Below are positions 35,972 to 45,374 of a DNA stretch of 53,736 bases, piece by piece; positions within the stretch are counted from its first letter, which is position 1; every line of letters begins with the position of its first letter. The DNA is taken from the NCBI GenBank assembly GCA_021777835.1, contig JAJYDC010000019.1, positions 1-53,736 on the forward strand, given 5' to 3'. The position numbers and the translations under genes were made by a program. The notes beneath the pieces are model-generated. The model searched no databases, was not told the origin of the DNA, and was given only the letters and a program-made list of their open reading frames with translations. Origin of the DNA: Bacteroidota bacterium (GTDB lineage Bacteria > Bacteroidota > Ignavibacteria > Ignavibacteriales > Ignavibacteriaceae).

Positions 35972-37825
35972 CTAGTTAATGTTACGGACAGTGTTACCGC
36001 CCTTTTCTAAAGCTTTTTGAAGCGCAAGATCTGCGTTAAATATAATTTCATCGGCATTTACTTTTCCATTTGCAGAGGCAACACCAATGGAAACAGTGTA
36101 AGTTGTTTGCTTTGAAACAACGGCAATTGGCTTTCTTGCAATTTTAACTCGTAATTTCTCAGCCCAAAGAAAAACATCTTTTGTGTTTGCGTTGAAGAAA
36201 TAAACAGCAAAAACTTTTTCACTAAGTCTGCCAAAAATATTAAATGGTGTCATTTCTTCATTAATAGTCTCGGTAACAGCTTGTAGTACCCTTGGGAAAG
36301 GGTTACCGTCAAATAATGATTCTTGCTCTAGAAAATCATCTATTCGAATGAGCGCTAAAGCTCCTGGGATTTTTAATTGGGAGGCTTTATACAGATCAGA
36401 AGCCAGTCTTTCCTTAAATGTTTCTGCATTTAATGTTCTTGTTTCAATGTCAAGAGCAAGAAAACTTTTAAGTAAAGTTTGAGTTGAAAATGAATAAATA
36501 ATATAAGAAAAAATACTAACTGCACTTTTTAGAAATTGAACATCTTGATTAGTGTATACATTCTTCTTTAAGCTTTCAAAACAAAGTACACCGTAGTTTT
36601 GATTATTGTAGACTACCGGAATAGCAAGGAATGAGCCGTCAAAACTTACACTTTCAACTTTAGAGAAACGGACATAATTTCCAGAAGATGTGTCGTCAAT
36701 CTTTATTGGAATGCCTGTAATTATTGATTTACCAACCAGAGTTCCGTTAAGCTCAATATCCAAATCCTCGCCAACATATTTTAATGACGTATTATTTATA
36801 ATTTTGAAAGTTTTAAATTTTTGAGATACAGGATGAAAAAAAACAAACGCAAATGCGTCCCATGAAAGTAAGAAATTCATTGAATTTTGAAGTGAGGAAA
36901 TAAGGTCTTCAGCTGACTCAAATTTTTGGTCTTGTGTAATAAGATTTAATAAGCCTTTTAGTCGCTGCTGAGAAATCGAATCAGTGTGTTTCTCCTCAAA
37001 AATGGTTATAATCATAGTCAAAACGCGAACAAATCTGCCAAGTGCATAAATTGTTTCTATACCAAACATATCGCCCATTTTTGAATCCAAAGCAATAATT
37101 GCTATTAGCTGTTTGTCATAAAACAATGGCACTCCTACAAAACTTCTTATTCCTTGCGCAGTGGTATAATATCTTATAACATCAGACTCAGCTGCGGGTG
37201 AAATATCGCTCAATAATTCTGGTTCTCCAAGTTGAACTATTTTACTTAAAATATCGTCTTCAATATCAAACTTTCTTCTTTCTATTTCGGTTGAATTGGA
37301 AACAAATCTCTCAATGGAAAGCTTTTCCTTTTTCTTATTATACCAGAAAAATATTGCAGTGTTAGCATTATAAGCCTCTTTTATAACCGTCAGTATTTTT
37401 TCAAGGACAAAGGTAAATTGCCCATCTTGCCCGATTCCTTCAGGCAAAGACTCATTAGCAATTTCTTCAAATCTTTCTTTTAGATCAGGCGGCTTTAAGG
37501 TAATTTTTGAATGACGAAGTTCTGGAACATAGTTATCAGCCGTAATTATTTCTATATCGCGATTTTTGGATACAATTTTAAATGATTCATCAAATTCTTG
37601 ATGTGGCCCTTCAGGTAAAGAATCTTCTTCCACAGGAGATGACTTTGCAACATATGGCCCTTCAAATTTAATAGAATCACGTAGGAAAATTAGGAAGGCA
37701 ACGTAAATAATAAGTAGAGCAATAATGATTATTCTGAAAATGAGGTCTTCTGCAAAAAATAGGAAAGAAGCTAAAAATGGAGCAATAAGAAAAATAATTA
37801 TTCTATTCCGCTTCCGTGTATCCAT
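35972..37825 (-). CDS. membrane protein with two GAF domains and a degenerate GGDEF domain
   Basis: A 617-residue signalling-type protein. Two membrane helices lie at about 9-25 and 29-48. After an acidic linker, a first GAF domain spans roughly 130-275 and a second about 300-445. The last 150 residues have the GGDEF fold order (SLLALDIETRTLNAETFKERL, GALALIRIDDFLE, YTVSIGVAS, ADLALQKALEKGGN), but the signature site reads GRLSEKVFAV where active enzymes have RxGGDEFAV, so none of GGD(E) remains. It is therefore unlikely to make cyclic di-GMP and may act as a scaffold or sensor. Cofactor of the GAF domains unknown. It lies just upstream of deoB. Confidence 0.82.
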   Translation of the reverse strand: MDTRKRNRIIIFLIAPFLASFLFFAEDLIFRIIIIALLIIYVAFLIFLRDSIKFEGPYVAKSSPVEEDSLPEGPHQEFDESFKIVSKNRDIEIITADNYVPELRHSKITLKPPDLKERFEEIANESLPEGIGQDGQFTFVLEKILTVIKEAYNANTAIFFWYNKKKEKLSIERFVSNSTEIERRKFDIEDDILSKIVQLGEPELLSDISPAAESDVIRYYTTAQGIRSFVGVPLFYDKQLIAIIALDSKMGDMFGIETIYALGRFVRVLTMIITIFEEKHTDSISQQRLKGLLNLITQDQKFESAEDLISSLQNSMNFLLSWDAFAFVFFHPVSQKFKTFKIINNTSLKYVGEDLDIELNGTLVGKSIITGIPIKIDDTSSGNYVRFSKVESVSFDGSFLAIPVVYNNQNYGVLCFESLKKNVYTNQDVQFLKSAVSIFSYIIYSFSTQTLLKSFLALDIETRTLNAETFKERLASDLYKASQLKIPGALALIRIDDFLEQESLFDGNPFPRVLQAVTETINEEMTPFNIFGRLSEKVFAVYFFNANTKDVFLWAEKLRVKIARKPIAVVSKQTTYTVSIGVASANGKVNADEIIFNADLALQKALEKGGNTVRNIN

Positions 37826-37919
37826 TTTAATAAAATTTTTACAGGTTGTTAAAAATTAAGTGTTAATATAATTTTACTGAAATATAATAGCAAACAAATC
37901 ATACAAATTTAGATATTAT

Positions 37920-38504
37920 TTAATTAAATATCTTGGATAACCTTCGAAGTATTTCGTTACGACCAAAATTTTTTACTGAAGAATATGTAAGGAGATTATC
38001 TTCGGGACTTAATTCCGGAAAACTTTCAACTGCGTTTCTTTTCGCCGCTGCAATTTCGAATTGTTTAAGTTTATCAATTTTACTTAGAAGCACAATAAAA
38101 GGTATATCATATTGGTGGAGCAATGTATTAAGCTTGAAATCAAGTTCGGTTGGCTTATGACGACTGTCAACTAAATGAAATGCTAGCCAAATATTTTTTG
38201 ATTTGCTTAAAAATTCTTTGATCAATTTAGCCCAATATTCTCTTTCGGTTTTGCTAATTTTTGCATATCCAAACCCGGGTAGATCAACCATATAAAACTT
38301 CTTGTCAATTAAATAGTAATTAATTGATCTGGTTTTCCCGGGTGTTGAGCTTGTTTTTGCTAAATCTCTTCTGTTAAAAAGAGAGTTAATAAATGAAGAT
38401 TTTCCTACATTCGACCTGCCACACAATATTATTTCGGGCAGATTGTCTTTAGGAAGCTCATTTATTGTGAATACTGATTTTATAAATTTTGATTCGTCAA
38501 GCAT
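37920..38504 (-). CDS. engB: ribosome biogenesis GTP-binding protein EngB (YsxC/YihA)
   Basis: An essential GTPase acting in late large-subunit assembly, 194 residues, cytosolic. G-motifs: GRSNVGKSS (29-37), TPGKTRSIN, DLPGFGYAK and LSKIDK. The start matches the family's usual N-terminus of about 25 residues before the P-loop. No Shine-Dalgarno is visible: the ATG sits four bases after the T-run of the ribosomal operon terminator. The gene thus appears to be expressed by read-through from rplQ or from a transcript beginning almost at the start codon. Last minus-strand gene of this block before a 95-base gap to the GAF protein gene. Confidence 0.95.
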   Translation of the reverse strand: MLDESKFIKSVFTINELPKDNLPEIILCGRSNVGKSSFINSLFNRRDLAKTSSTPGKTRSINYYLIDKKFYMVDLPGFGYAKISKTEREYWAKLIKEFLSKSKNIWLAFHLVDSRHKPTELDFKLNTLLHQYDIPFIVLLSKIDKLKQFEIAAAKRNAVESFPELSPEDNLLTYSSVKNFGRNEILRRLSKIFN

Positions 38505-38506
38505 AG

Positions 38507-38546
38507 CAAAAAAAAAGAGTAATCCCGATTATTCGAGATTACTCTG
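38507..38546 (-). terminator. terminator of the S10-spc-alpha ribosomal operon
   Basis: On the minus strand AGAGTAATC (from 38545-38537) pairs perfectly over nine bases with GATTACTCT (38524-38516), followed by eight or nine T's down to 38508. It begins 23 bases after the rplQ stop. The T-run ends four bases before the engB ATG, so the hairpin fully occupies the engB leader. Confidence 0.92.
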
Positions 38547-38568
38547 GATAAATTGTTATTAGTAAAAA

Positions 38569-39063
38569 TCAATTAGCTTCTGGAGCTGAAGTCTCTTGGA
38601 CTACATTTGCTTCTTCAGCTGATTCTTTTTCTTGATTTTCCTTTTTAGCTTTAGCTTTGGTTTCTCGTTTTTCTTTATGTTCCTCAGCTTTGGCATTTAT
38701 TACATCATTAAAGTCTACCAATTCAAGAATTGCCATCTCGGCATCATCGCCCATTCGATTTCCTAGTTTAACAATCCTAGTATAACCTCCAGGTCGATCT
38801 CCTATTTTATTGATTATTTCGTTAAATAATTCTTTAACAACTTCCTTATCATTGATTACACTCATTATCTGACGGCGTGAGTGGAGATCATTCTTCTTAG
38901 CCTTTGTTATTAAAGTTTCAACATAGCTCCTTGCCTCTTTGGCCTTTGGCAGTGTCGTTTGAATTCTTTTATGCTTAAGTAATGAAGTTGCAAGCGAATT
39001 CAATAGTGCTGCGCGATGGCTTGCAGTTCTTCCAAGTTTTCTTCCACGTACTCTGTGTCTCAT
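38569..39063 (-). CDS. rplQ: 50S ribosomal protein L17 with acidic/basic C-terminal extension
   Basis: Large-subunit protein near the peptide exit tunnel, 164 residues. The core ([17 protein letters not shown], then [22 protein letters not shown]) is about 120 residues long as usual. The remaining roughly 45 residues are a low-complexity tail of Lys, Glu and Ala, ending in [14 protein letters not shown]. Such tails occur in Bacteroidetes-type L17. Last gene of the ribosomal operon, 20 bases after rpoA. Confidence 0.96.
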   Translation of the reverse strand: MRHRVRGRKLGRTASHRAALLNSLATSLLKHKRIQTTLPKAKEARSYVETLITKAKKNDLHSRRQIMSVINDKEVVKELFNEIINKIGDRPGGYTRIVKLGNRMGDDAEMAILELVDFNDVINAKAEEHKEKRETKAKAKKENQEKESAEEANVVQETSAPEAN

Positions 39064-39083
39064 CGGTAAACCTTTATCAAAAA

Positions 39084-40079
39084 TTAATTAGATTCTGTTT
39101 CATCTTTTAGATATTTATCAACGTCCATACCAAAGTCTAGCCCTAAGGTTTCAACAATTTCCATAAGCTCAGCTAACGATTTTCTACCAAAATTTCTAAA
39201 TCTCAGCATTTCCGACTCATCTTTTCTAACTAGCTCTGCAAGATTTTTAATATTAGCTGCTTTTAAACAATTGTGTGATCTAACACTTAGCTCAAGATCG
39301 TCCACATTGGTAAGAAGTATTTTTTTAACTCTTTCTCTTTCACTATCTTTTTGATTTGATGCCTGCTCTTCTTCCTGATCAATGTCAAAATTGATAAACA
39401 ATTGGATATGCTCTTTCAAAATCTTTGCTGCTTGAGTTAATGCATCATCTGGCGTAATGGATCCATCTGTAGAAATATCAAGTGTTAATTTTTCGTAATC
39501 ATTCTTATCACCAATTCTTACATTTTCTACATCATATTTAACATTCTTAATAGGAGTAAATATTGAATCAATTGGAATTACGCCTATTGTTTGATCAGGA
39601 GCCACGTTTTCTGATGCTGGCACATATCCTTTTCCTTTACCAACTCTTAGTTCAACATCTACCTTTGCATGCTTGTTCAATGTTGCAATATGCAGCTCAG
39701 GATTCAATACCTCTACATCTGGACTGTTTTTTTGAATATCCGCCGCCGTAAATTCACCTTCACCATGAAACGTAATATCAATTTTGTTAGGCTTCTTATT
39801 TAGAAGCTTTAACCTAACTTGTTTTAAGTTAAGAATAATTTCAGCTACATCTTCAACGACTCCTTCAATAGTAGTAAATTCGTGAAGTACTCCGCTAAAC
39901 TTAACTGATACAATAGCAGCGCCAGATAGCGATGAAAGCAATACTCTTCTTATAGAATTACCAAGAGTAACTCCATAACCTCTTTCTAATGGCTGAAGAG
40001 AAAATCTTCCAAACGTGTTGGTATAATTTGACTCATCAAGGACTACAGATTCTGGCATTTTTAAATTTGAAACACTCAT
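39084..40079 (-). CDS. rpoA: DNA-directed RNA polymerase subunit alpha
   Basis: Scaffold subunit of RNA polymerase, 331 residues. The N-terminal dimerisation domain has the hallmark [21 protein letters not shown], and the C-terminal domain (about 245-320) contains [18 protein letters not shown] and [14 protein letters not shown], the DNA- and activator-binding helices. A 30-residue charged linker ([15 protein letters not shown]) joins the domains. Located between rpsD and rplQ, as in other bacteria. Confidence 0.97.
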   Translation of the reverse strand: MSVSNLKMPESVVLDESNYTNTFGRFSLQPLERGYGVTLGNSIRRVLLSSLSGAAIVSVKFSGVLHEFTTIEGVVEDVAEIILNLKQVRLKLLNKKPNKIDITFHGEGEFTAADIQKNSPDVEVLNPELHIATLNKHAKVDVELRVGKGKGYVPASENVAPDQTIGVIPIDSIFTPIKNVKYDVENVRIGDKNDYEKLTLDISTDGSITPDDALTQAAKILKEHIQLFINFDIDQEEEQASNQKDSERERVKKILLTNVDDLELSVRSHNCLKAANIKNLAELVRKDESEMLRFRNFGRKSLAELMEIVETLGLDFGMDVDKYLKDETESN

Positions 40080-40115
40080 TATAAATCCTCTAAAATTAAT
40101 CTTAAAATTTTGATT

Positions 40116-40742
40116 TTATTTAGAATAAAGCTCAACAACTAATTGCTCGTTGGCATTTAGAGGAACATCTGCTCTTTCCGGAACTTGCATAAAAGTACCG
40201 GATAGCGAAGCTTTATCAATTGATAACCATGCGTATGTACTATCCTTAACTCTCTTTAGCGAGCTGTGGATTGCATCTAATTTCTTACTCTTTTCTTTTA
40301 TTTTAATCATATCTCCGGCTGAAAGTATGAATGACGGAATATCAACTAAATGTTCATTAACAACAATATGGCGATGTTTGATTAGCTGTCTAGCTTGCTT
40401 TCTTGACGATGCAAAACCTAGTCGGTATACCACATTATCCAATCTACTTTCTAAAAGCTTCACCAGGTTTTCGCCTGTAATTCCTTTTTGTTTGTTAGCC
40501 TTTTCAAAATAATTTCGAAACTGTGTTTCGAGAAGTCCATATTGTCTCTTAATTTTTTGCTTTTCTCGAAGTTGAACTCCATATTCAGAGACTTTTGCCC
40601 TTCTGCCATTTCCATGTTGCCCAGGAGCATAATTTCTAATCTCTAAAGGACATTTTTCAGTAAAACATTTTTGTCCCTTAAGAAATAATTTCTGTCTTTC
40701 TCTTCTGCATAATTTACAAACTGAGTCTGTGTATCTAGCCAT
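40116..40742 (-). CDS. rpsD: 30S ribosomal protein S4
   Basis: Primary 16S rRNA-binding protein of the small-subunit body, 208 residues. It opens MARYTDSVCKLCRRERQKL, and keeps a zinc-ribbon-like cysteine set (Cys9, Cys12, Cys26, Cys31). The S4 RNA-binding domain has the classic SRLDNVVYRLGFASSRKQARQ. S4 often represses the alpha operon translationally; its position just upstream of rpoA would allow that. Twenty bases after rpsK. Confidence 0.97.
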   Translation of the reverse strand: MARYTDSVCKLCRRERQKLFLKGQKCFTEKCPLEIRNYAPGQHGNGRRAKVSEYGVQLREKQKIKRQYGLLETQFRNYFEKANKQKGITGENLVKLLESRLDNVVYRLGFASSRKQARQLIKHRHIVVNEHLVDIPSFILSAGDMIKIKEKSKKLDAIHSSLKRVKDSTYAWLSIDKASLSGTFMQVPERADVPLNANEQLVVELYSK

Positions 40743-40762
40743 TTAATAAGTCTCCAATAATT

Positions 40763-41149
40763 TTAAACTCTTCTTTTCTTAGGTGGACGGCAACCGTTGT
40801 GCGGAATCGGTGTTACGTCTTTAATTGAACTGACATCTAATCCTGCAGTATTTAACGCTCGAATCGCTGCTTCTCTTCCTGAACCTGGTCCCTTTACCAA
40901 CACATCAACTCTCCGCAATCCCAAATCATAAGCCTCTTTTGCAGCCGCTTCGGCTGACACCTGTGCTGCAAATGGAGTGTTTTTACGTGAACCCTTAAAT
41001 CCGTTTTTACCTGCAGATGACCACGCAATCGTATTCCCATATATGTCTGTTATTGTTACTATCACATTGTTGAATGTTGCTTTTACATGAGCAACACCAT
41101 TTGCATCAACATGCGTTTTCTTTTTTGCCTTTTTTACAACTTTAGCCAA
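40763..41149 (-). CDS. rpsK: 30S ribosomal protein S11
   Basis: Small-subunit platform protein, 128 residues. Core phrases [37 protein letters not shown] and the ending [16 protein letters not shown] are complete. Lys-rich N-terminus of ten residues ([10 protein letters not shown]). In operon order rpsM-rpsK-rpsD. Confidence 0.97.
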   Translation of the reverse strand: MAKVVKKAKKKTHVDANGVAHVKATFNNVIVTITDIYGNTIAWSSAGKNGFKGSRKNTPFAAQVSAEAAAKEAYDLGLRRVDVLVKGPGSGREAAIRALNTAGLDVSSIKDVTPIPHNGCRPPKKRRV

Positions 41150-41175
41150 CTCTTAAACCTCCAGTTTGTCAAATT

Positions 41176-41559
41176 TTATTTCTTAGTAGGGGCCTTCTTT
41201 TTACCAGCAACAGTTTTCCTCTTACCTTTTCTTGTGCGAGAATTAGTGCGCGTTCTTTGACCTCTTGATGGAAGACTTCTTCTGTGTCTAACACCACGAT
41301 ATGCACCAATGTCCATTAATCTCTTAATGTTCTGCTGAACTTCGGAACGAAGTGCACCTTCAACTTTATAATCTGAAGTGAGCACCGCTCTTATTTCTGC
41401 AACTTCTTCGTCGGTTAATTCAGAAACTCTTTTATCAGGATTTACTTTCGCTTTCTCCAGAATATTAGAAGAACTCTTTTTGCCTACACCGAAAATATAT
41501 TGAAGGCCAAATAGAACTTTTTTATTTTTCGGTAAATCAACACCAGCTATACGAGCCAA
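41176..41559 (-). CDS. rpsM: 30S ribosomal protein S13
   Basis: Small-subunit head protein contacting the P-site tRNA and the large subunit, 127 residues. Recognised from [19 protein letters not shown], the helix-two-turns-helix part, and [23 protein letters not shown]; the basic tail reaches [19 protein letters not shown]. First gene after rpmJ. Confidence 0.97.
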   Translation of the reverse strand: MARIAGVDLPKNKKVLFGLQYIFGVGKKSSSNILEKAKVNPDKRVSELTDEEVAEIRAVLTSDYKVEGALRSEVQQNIKRLMDIGAYRGVRHRRSLPSRGQRTRTNSRTRKGKRKTVAGKKKAPTKK

Positions 41560-41581
41560 TTGTTTTCTCCTTAATTTTTAA

Positions 41582-41695
41582 TTAACCTTGACGTTGTTTA
41601 TGCTTAGGGTTTTTGCAAATCACTTTTACGACACCCTTACGCTTTATAATCTTACAATTATCACAAATTTTTTTTACGGACGATCGAACTTTCAT
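41582..41695 (-). CDS. rpmJ: 50S ribosomal protein L36
   Basis: A 37-residue protein too small for many gene finders. Translation of the minus strand from the ATG at 41695 gives [20 protein letters not shown], continuing to KHKQRQG and a TAA. It keeps the zinc ligands of the zinc-binding (C+) form, CxxC, a later Cys and a His. Placed between infA (11-base gap) and rpsM (22-base gap), its standard position. Confidence 0.95.
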   Translation of the reverse strand: MKVRSSVKKICDNCKIIKRKGVVKVICKNPKHKQRQG

Positions 41696-41706
41696 TTAAA
41701 ACTCCA

Positions 41707-41925
41707 CTACTTATACCGGTAGGTTATCCTACCTTTTGTTAAATCATACGGAGATAACTCTATTGAAACTTTGTCTCCGACTAATATCTTTATAAAATGC
41801 ATTCTCATTTTTCCGGAAATGTGAGCAAGAATTTCATGTCCATTATCCAACTTAACCTTAAAATGCGCGTTTGGTAACGTTTCTGATACAATTCCGTCTA
41901 CTTTTATTGGACCCTGTTTTGACAT
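41707..41925 (-). CDS. infA: translation initiation factor IF-1
   Basis: OB-fold factor that blocks the ribosomal A-site during initiation, 72 residues. Diagnostic phrases are [24 protein letters not shown] and [26 protein letters not shown], ending KGRITYRYK. Its ATG shares one base with the map stop codon (TAATG), implying coupled translation. Confidence 0.97.
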   Translation of the reverse strand: MSKQGPIKVDGIVSETLPNAHFKVKLDNGHEILAHISGKMRMHFIKILVGDKVSIELSPYDLTKGRITYRYK

Positions 41926-42689
41926 TAAACTACCGTTAAAATTTCAGGCTGCCCGTTAGAGATCAATATAGTATGTTCAAAATGAGCAGAGGGCAAACCA
42001 TCCGCGGCTACTACAGTCCAACCGTCAAAGAGCGTCCTAACTTCATACCGTCCTAAATTAACCATTGGCTCAATAGCAATAGTCATACCATTCTTAAGTT
42101 TTGGACCCGTGCCTTCTTTGCCAAAATTTGGTATTGATGGATCTTCATGCAAGTGTTTACCTACACCATGACCACATAAATCTCTTACTACTGAGAAGCC
42201 ATTTGCTTCAACATATTTTTGAACTGCAGCCGAAATATCATAAATTTTATTATTTTCAATTGCCTGCTCAATTCCTAAATAAAGAGACTTTTCTGTTACA
42301 TCCATCAATTTTTGTTTTTCTTCTGAAATATTTCCAACCGCTACAGTTAAAGCAGCATCTCCATAATAACCACTTTTTTTTACACCAACATCTAGTGAAA
42401 TAATTTCACCTTCTTTTAAAATCCGGTTTCCAGGTATTCCGTGTACAACCTGGTCGTCAATTGAAGCACAAATTGCTCCTGGGTAATTTATCGAGCCTCC
42501 GCCCTGGGAATATCCTTTAAAAGCGGCAATCCCATTATTGCTAAGTATATAATCTTCAGCAATTTGATCTAACTCTTTTGTTGAAACTCCTGGCCTGACA
42601 TTTCTTTTCAATAACTGTAATGTCTCTGCAACAAGTCTTGAACTTTCCCGGATTAAATCAATTTCCTTTTTTGTTTTAATGTAAATCAC
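41925..42689 (-). CDS. map: methionine aminopeptidase, type I
   Basis: Removes the initiator methionine from new proteins; cytosolic dinuclear metalloenzyme, 254 residues. The metal ligands appear in order: Asp in [19 protein letters not shown] (two Asp), His in [15 protein letters not shown], Glu in AIEPMV and Glu in FEHTILIS. Lies between secY and infA without adk, the arrangement seen in many Bacteroidetes-related genomes. Ten bases after secY. Confidence 0.96.
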   Translation of the reverse strand: MIYIKTKKEIDLIRESSRLVAETLQLLKRNVRPGVSTKELDQIAEDYILSNNGIAAFKGYSQGGGSINYPGAICASIDDQVVHGIPGNRILKEGEIISLDVGVKKSGYYGDAALTVAVGNISEEKQKLMDVTEKSLYLGIEQAIENNKIYDISAAVQKYVEANGFSVVRDLCGHGVGKHLHEDPSIPNFGKEGTGPKLKNGMTIAIEPMVNLGRYEVRTLFDGWTVVAADGLPSAHFEHTILISNGQPEILTVV

Positions 42690-42699
42690 AAATTTGCTA

Positions 42700-44034
42700 T
42701 TATCTTCTTGATTTCATTTTACCGGTTTTCATAAATCCATCATAATGTCTCATCAACAAATGCGACTCAATCTGCTGTAATGTATCCAACGCCACACCAA
42801 CAACAATTAATAAACTTGTTCCACCAAAGAACTGCGCAAATCTTCCAGAAACTCCCCAAGTTGAGACAAATGCAGGTAATATAGCAATAATCGCTAAGAA
42901 AAATGAACCTGGCAATGTAATTTTTGTCAAAATATTATCTATAAATTCGGATGTTTGCTTACCTGGACGAATCCCTGGGATAAATCCACCTTGCTTTTTC
43001 ATATTATCTGCAACATCTTTTGGATTGAATGCAATTGCTGTGTAAAAATATGTGAAAAAGATGATTAATAATGCATAAATAAAAGAATAAACCGGCGAAG
43101 TATATACAAAATATTTCGCCACTCCTTGCATAAATTCATTGTTTGGGAAAAACGAAAGCACCGTGTTCGGAATAAACATTAACGACTGCGCAAATATTAT
43201 CGGCATTACACCTGCAGTATTTACACGAAGAGGAATATATTGTGTAACTCCGCCATATACTTTTCTTCCCACAACCCGTTTTGCATATTGCACTGGAATT
43301 CTTCTTGTGCCCTGTGTTACCATAACTACGCCTGCAATAATCACAACCATTAATGCGAGTATTATGATTTCAACTATTAGACTTCTTGTGCCTTCATTAA
43401 TTAATCTATATTCGTCAAGAACTGCAAATGGAAATCGATCTATAATGCCTATAAAAATTATTAGAGATATACCATTACCAATCCCTTTATCAGTAATTTG
43501 CTCGCCAAGCCACATCATGAACACCGTACCCGCTGTTAATATCAATACGGTCGATAGTGTCCATGCAAAACCTTGCACGCCAGCAGGCACAATAGGAATA
43601 CCTTGAAAATTTGTATTAATAAGCTTGATTGTAACTCCCCAAGCCTGCAAAGCAGCAATTGCAACTGTCCCATAACGAGTAAGCTGAGTTATCTTTTTCC
43701 TACCATCTTCGCCCTCTTGCTGTAGCTTTTGGAAATATGGAACTACTGCCCCTAATAATTGAATAATAATTGAGGATGAAATGTAAGGCATTATTCCAAG
43801 TGCGAAAATTGCAGCGTTTTGGAATGCTCCACCTACAAATAAATCATACAGACCGAAAAGATTATCCGAACTAGCATTTTTTGTACTTTCCGATAATACC
43901 GCCGCGTCTATACCAGGCAAAGTGATGTGAGCTCCAAGTCTAACAATAACAAGCAATGCCAAAGTATATAATATCCTCTGGCGAAGCTCGTGTATCTTAA
44001 ATATATTTCTGAAGGTCTCGGTAATTTTAGCCAT
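42700..44034 (-). CDS. secY: protein translocase subunit SecY
   Basis: The pore-forming subunit of the SecYEG translocon, 444 residues with ten predicted membrane segments. Recognised from RLGAHITLPGID, GIMPYISSSIIIQLLGAV, the plug and cytosolic loop ARRIPVQYAKRVVGRKVYGG, and ADNMKKQGGFIPGIRPG. It lies in its standard spc-operon place after rplO. The signal peptidase (lepB) encoded at 19.5 kb would act on its products. Confidence 0.97.
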   Translation of the reverse strand: MAKITETFRNIFKIHELRQRILYTLALLVIVRLGAHITLPGIDAAVLSESTKNASSDNLFGLYDLFVGGAFQNAAIFALGIMPYISSSIIIQLLGAVVPYFQKLQQEGEDGRKKITQLTRYGTVAIAALQAWGVTIKLINTNFQGIPIVPAGVQGFAWTLSTVLILTAGTVFMMWLGEQITDKGIGNGISLIIFIGIIDRFPFAVLDEYRLINEGTRSLIVEIIILALMVVIIAGVVMVTQGTRRIPVQYAKRVVGRKVYGGVTQYIPLRVNTAGVMPIIFAQSLMFIPNTVLSFFPNNEFMQGVAKYFVYTSPVYSFIYALLIIFFTYFYTAIAFNPKDVADNMKKQGGFIPGIRPGKQTSEFIDNILTKITLPGSFFLAIIAILPAFVSTWGVSGRFAQFFGGTSLLIVVGVALDTLQQIESHLLMRHYDGFMKTGKMKSRR

Positions 44035-44045
44035 TGGTTTCCAGA

Positions 44046-44498
44046 TTAAATCGTTTCTATAGTTCCGCCGGCAGCCTGTATTTTTTCAATTGCAGACTGA
44101 CTAAAAGCATTTGCTTGAATTTTTAATTTTATTTTCAATTCTCCGCTGCCTAGTATTTTAACAGGCTCTTTCAAATTAGAAATTAGACCAAACTTCTTCA
44201 ATGTTTCAATATTTATTTCAGTAATTTTCTTACTTTCAGCTAATTTCTGAAGTGATTCAATATTTACAACTTGAGAAAAAACTTTGAAAGGACTTGTGAA
44301 ACCAAACTTGGGAATCCTTCTTTGAAGTGGCATCTGACCTCCTTCAAACCAGGCTTTATGCTTTGCGCCTGAACGTGACATCTGTCCGTTCATTCCTCTG
44401 GTTGCTGTTCCGCCATGTCCTGATCCAGCACCTCGTGCGACTCTTTTCTTGTTTTTTCTTGAGCCCTGAGCGTATTTAAGATTACTTAGAATATCCAT
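44046..44498 (-). CDS. rplO: 50S ribosomal protein L15
   Basis: Late-assembling large-subunit protein, 150 residues. The glycine-rich N-terminus RVARGAGSGHGGTATRGMNGQ and the following GGQMPLQRRIPKFGF are characteristic; the C-terminal domain ends AIEKIQAAGGTIETI. Thirteen bases after rpmD. Confidence 0.97.
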   Translation of the reverse strand: MDILSNLKYAQGSRKNKKRVARGAGSGHGGTATRGMNGQMSRSGAKHKAWFEGGQMPLQRRIPKFGFTSPFKVFSQVVNIESLQKLAESKKITEINIETLKKFGLISNLKEPVKILGSGELKIKLKIQANAFSQSAIEKIQAAGGTIETI

Positions 44499-44511
44499 TT
44501 TATCAACCTTA

Positions 44512-44697
44512 TTAGTCTTTTACTTCTTCAACTTTTACAAGATGGGTAACTTTGCGAATCATTCCTCTAATTTGAGGAGTATCCGTATGTATAACTTCCC
44601 AGTTCGGTCTTCCTAAACCCAAAGCTTTAATTGTTAGCTTTTGATCAACCGGTCTATCAATTATACTTCTTACTTGCTTTACTTTAATTTTTGTCAT
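44512..44697 (-). CDS. rpmD: 50S ribosomal protein L30
   Basis: Small large-subunit protein, 61 residues, recognised from KVKQVRSIIDRPVDQKLTI and LGLGRPNWEVIHTDTPQIRG. Between rpsE and rplO in standard order. Confidence 0.95.
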   Translation of the reverse strand: MTKIKVKQVRSIIDRPVDQKLTIKALGLGRPNWEVIHTDTPQIRGMIRKVTHLVKVEEVKD

Positions 44698-44708
44698 AGT
44701 ATCCTCAA

Positions 44709-45227
44709 TTAAGATTCGAATAATTCTTTAATCGTCATTCCTCTTTTTGCAGACATTTTCTTTGCATCTATCAAATTTTTAAGTCCGTCAAGAGTAGCTT
44801 TAACTTGATTATGAGGATTGCTTGAGCCTAATGATTTTGTAAGAATATCTTGAACTCCGGCCGACTCAAGTACCGCACGAACACCACCACCCGCTATCAA
44901 ACCAGTTCCAGGAGAAGCTGGCTTTAATAATACTTTTCCGGCGCCGTACTTTCCAATTATTTCATGAGCTATTGTTCCCTTGATAACGTTTACAGTTACA
45001 AGATTCTTCTTCGCATCATCAATGCCTTTTGAAATTGCATCGGTAACTTCATTTGCTTTTCCTAATCCAATTCCAACAGTGCCCTTTCCGTTACCAACCA
45101 CAACAATTGCATTAAAACTAAACCTGCGGCCTCCCTTAACTACCTTGGCGACTCTGTTGATGTGAACGACTTTTTCTTTAAGTCCTTCAGACTCACCCGA
45201 TTTAACATTTTTTGATTGTTTTTCCAA
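44709..45227 (-). CDS. rpsE: 30S ribosomal protein S5
   Basis: Small-subunit protein at the mRNA entry site, important for decoding accuracy, 172 residues. Diagnostic phrases are [38 protein letters not shown] and [19 protein letters not shown]. Normally rpsE follows rplR within a few bases; here 147 bases containing a tRNA-Gln gene come between, and the leader from tRNA end to ATG is 59 bases. Confidence 0.97.
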   Translation of the reverse strand: MEKQSKNVKSGESEGLKEKVVHINRVAKVVKGGRRFSFNAIVVVGNGKGTVGIGLGKANEVTDAISKGIDDAKKNLVTVNVIKGTIAHEIIGKYGAGKVLLKPASPGTGLIAGGGVRAVLESAGVQDILTKSLGSSNPHNQVKATLDGLKNLIDAKKMSAKRGMTIKELFES

Positions 45228-45286
45228 GAACCACTCTCTTCTAATTAATTTTCAAAGTTTTTATAGACATATGAATTTTCTTTCTG

Positions 45287-45357
45287 CTGCCGGGAGAGGA
45301 TTCGAACCTCTGCAGACGCCTCCAAAGGGCGTAGTCCTACCATTAGACGACCCGGCA
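45287..45357 (-). tRNA. tRNA-Gln (anticodon UUG)
   Basis: The minus strand folds into a complete cloverleaf of 71 bases. Acceptor TGCCGGG pairs with CCCGGCA, D arm GTC...GAC, anticodon stem ACGCC/GGCGT with loop CTTTGGA (anticodon TTG, reads CAA), variable CTGC, and T arm AGAGG/CCTCT with TTCGAAT. The discriminator is G. CCA is not encoded. It lies inside the spc operon between rplR (17 bases) and rpsE (59 bases), in the same direction. Processing by RNase P and RNase E/Z would cut the ribosomal protein mRNA at this point. Confidence 0.95.
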
Positions 45358-45374
45358 ATCTTACCCAAGCTCAT

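Noticed and set aside
43139-43606. 155-codon frame antisense to secY
   Set aside because: A shadow of the conserved secY codons on the opposite strand; no independent evidence.
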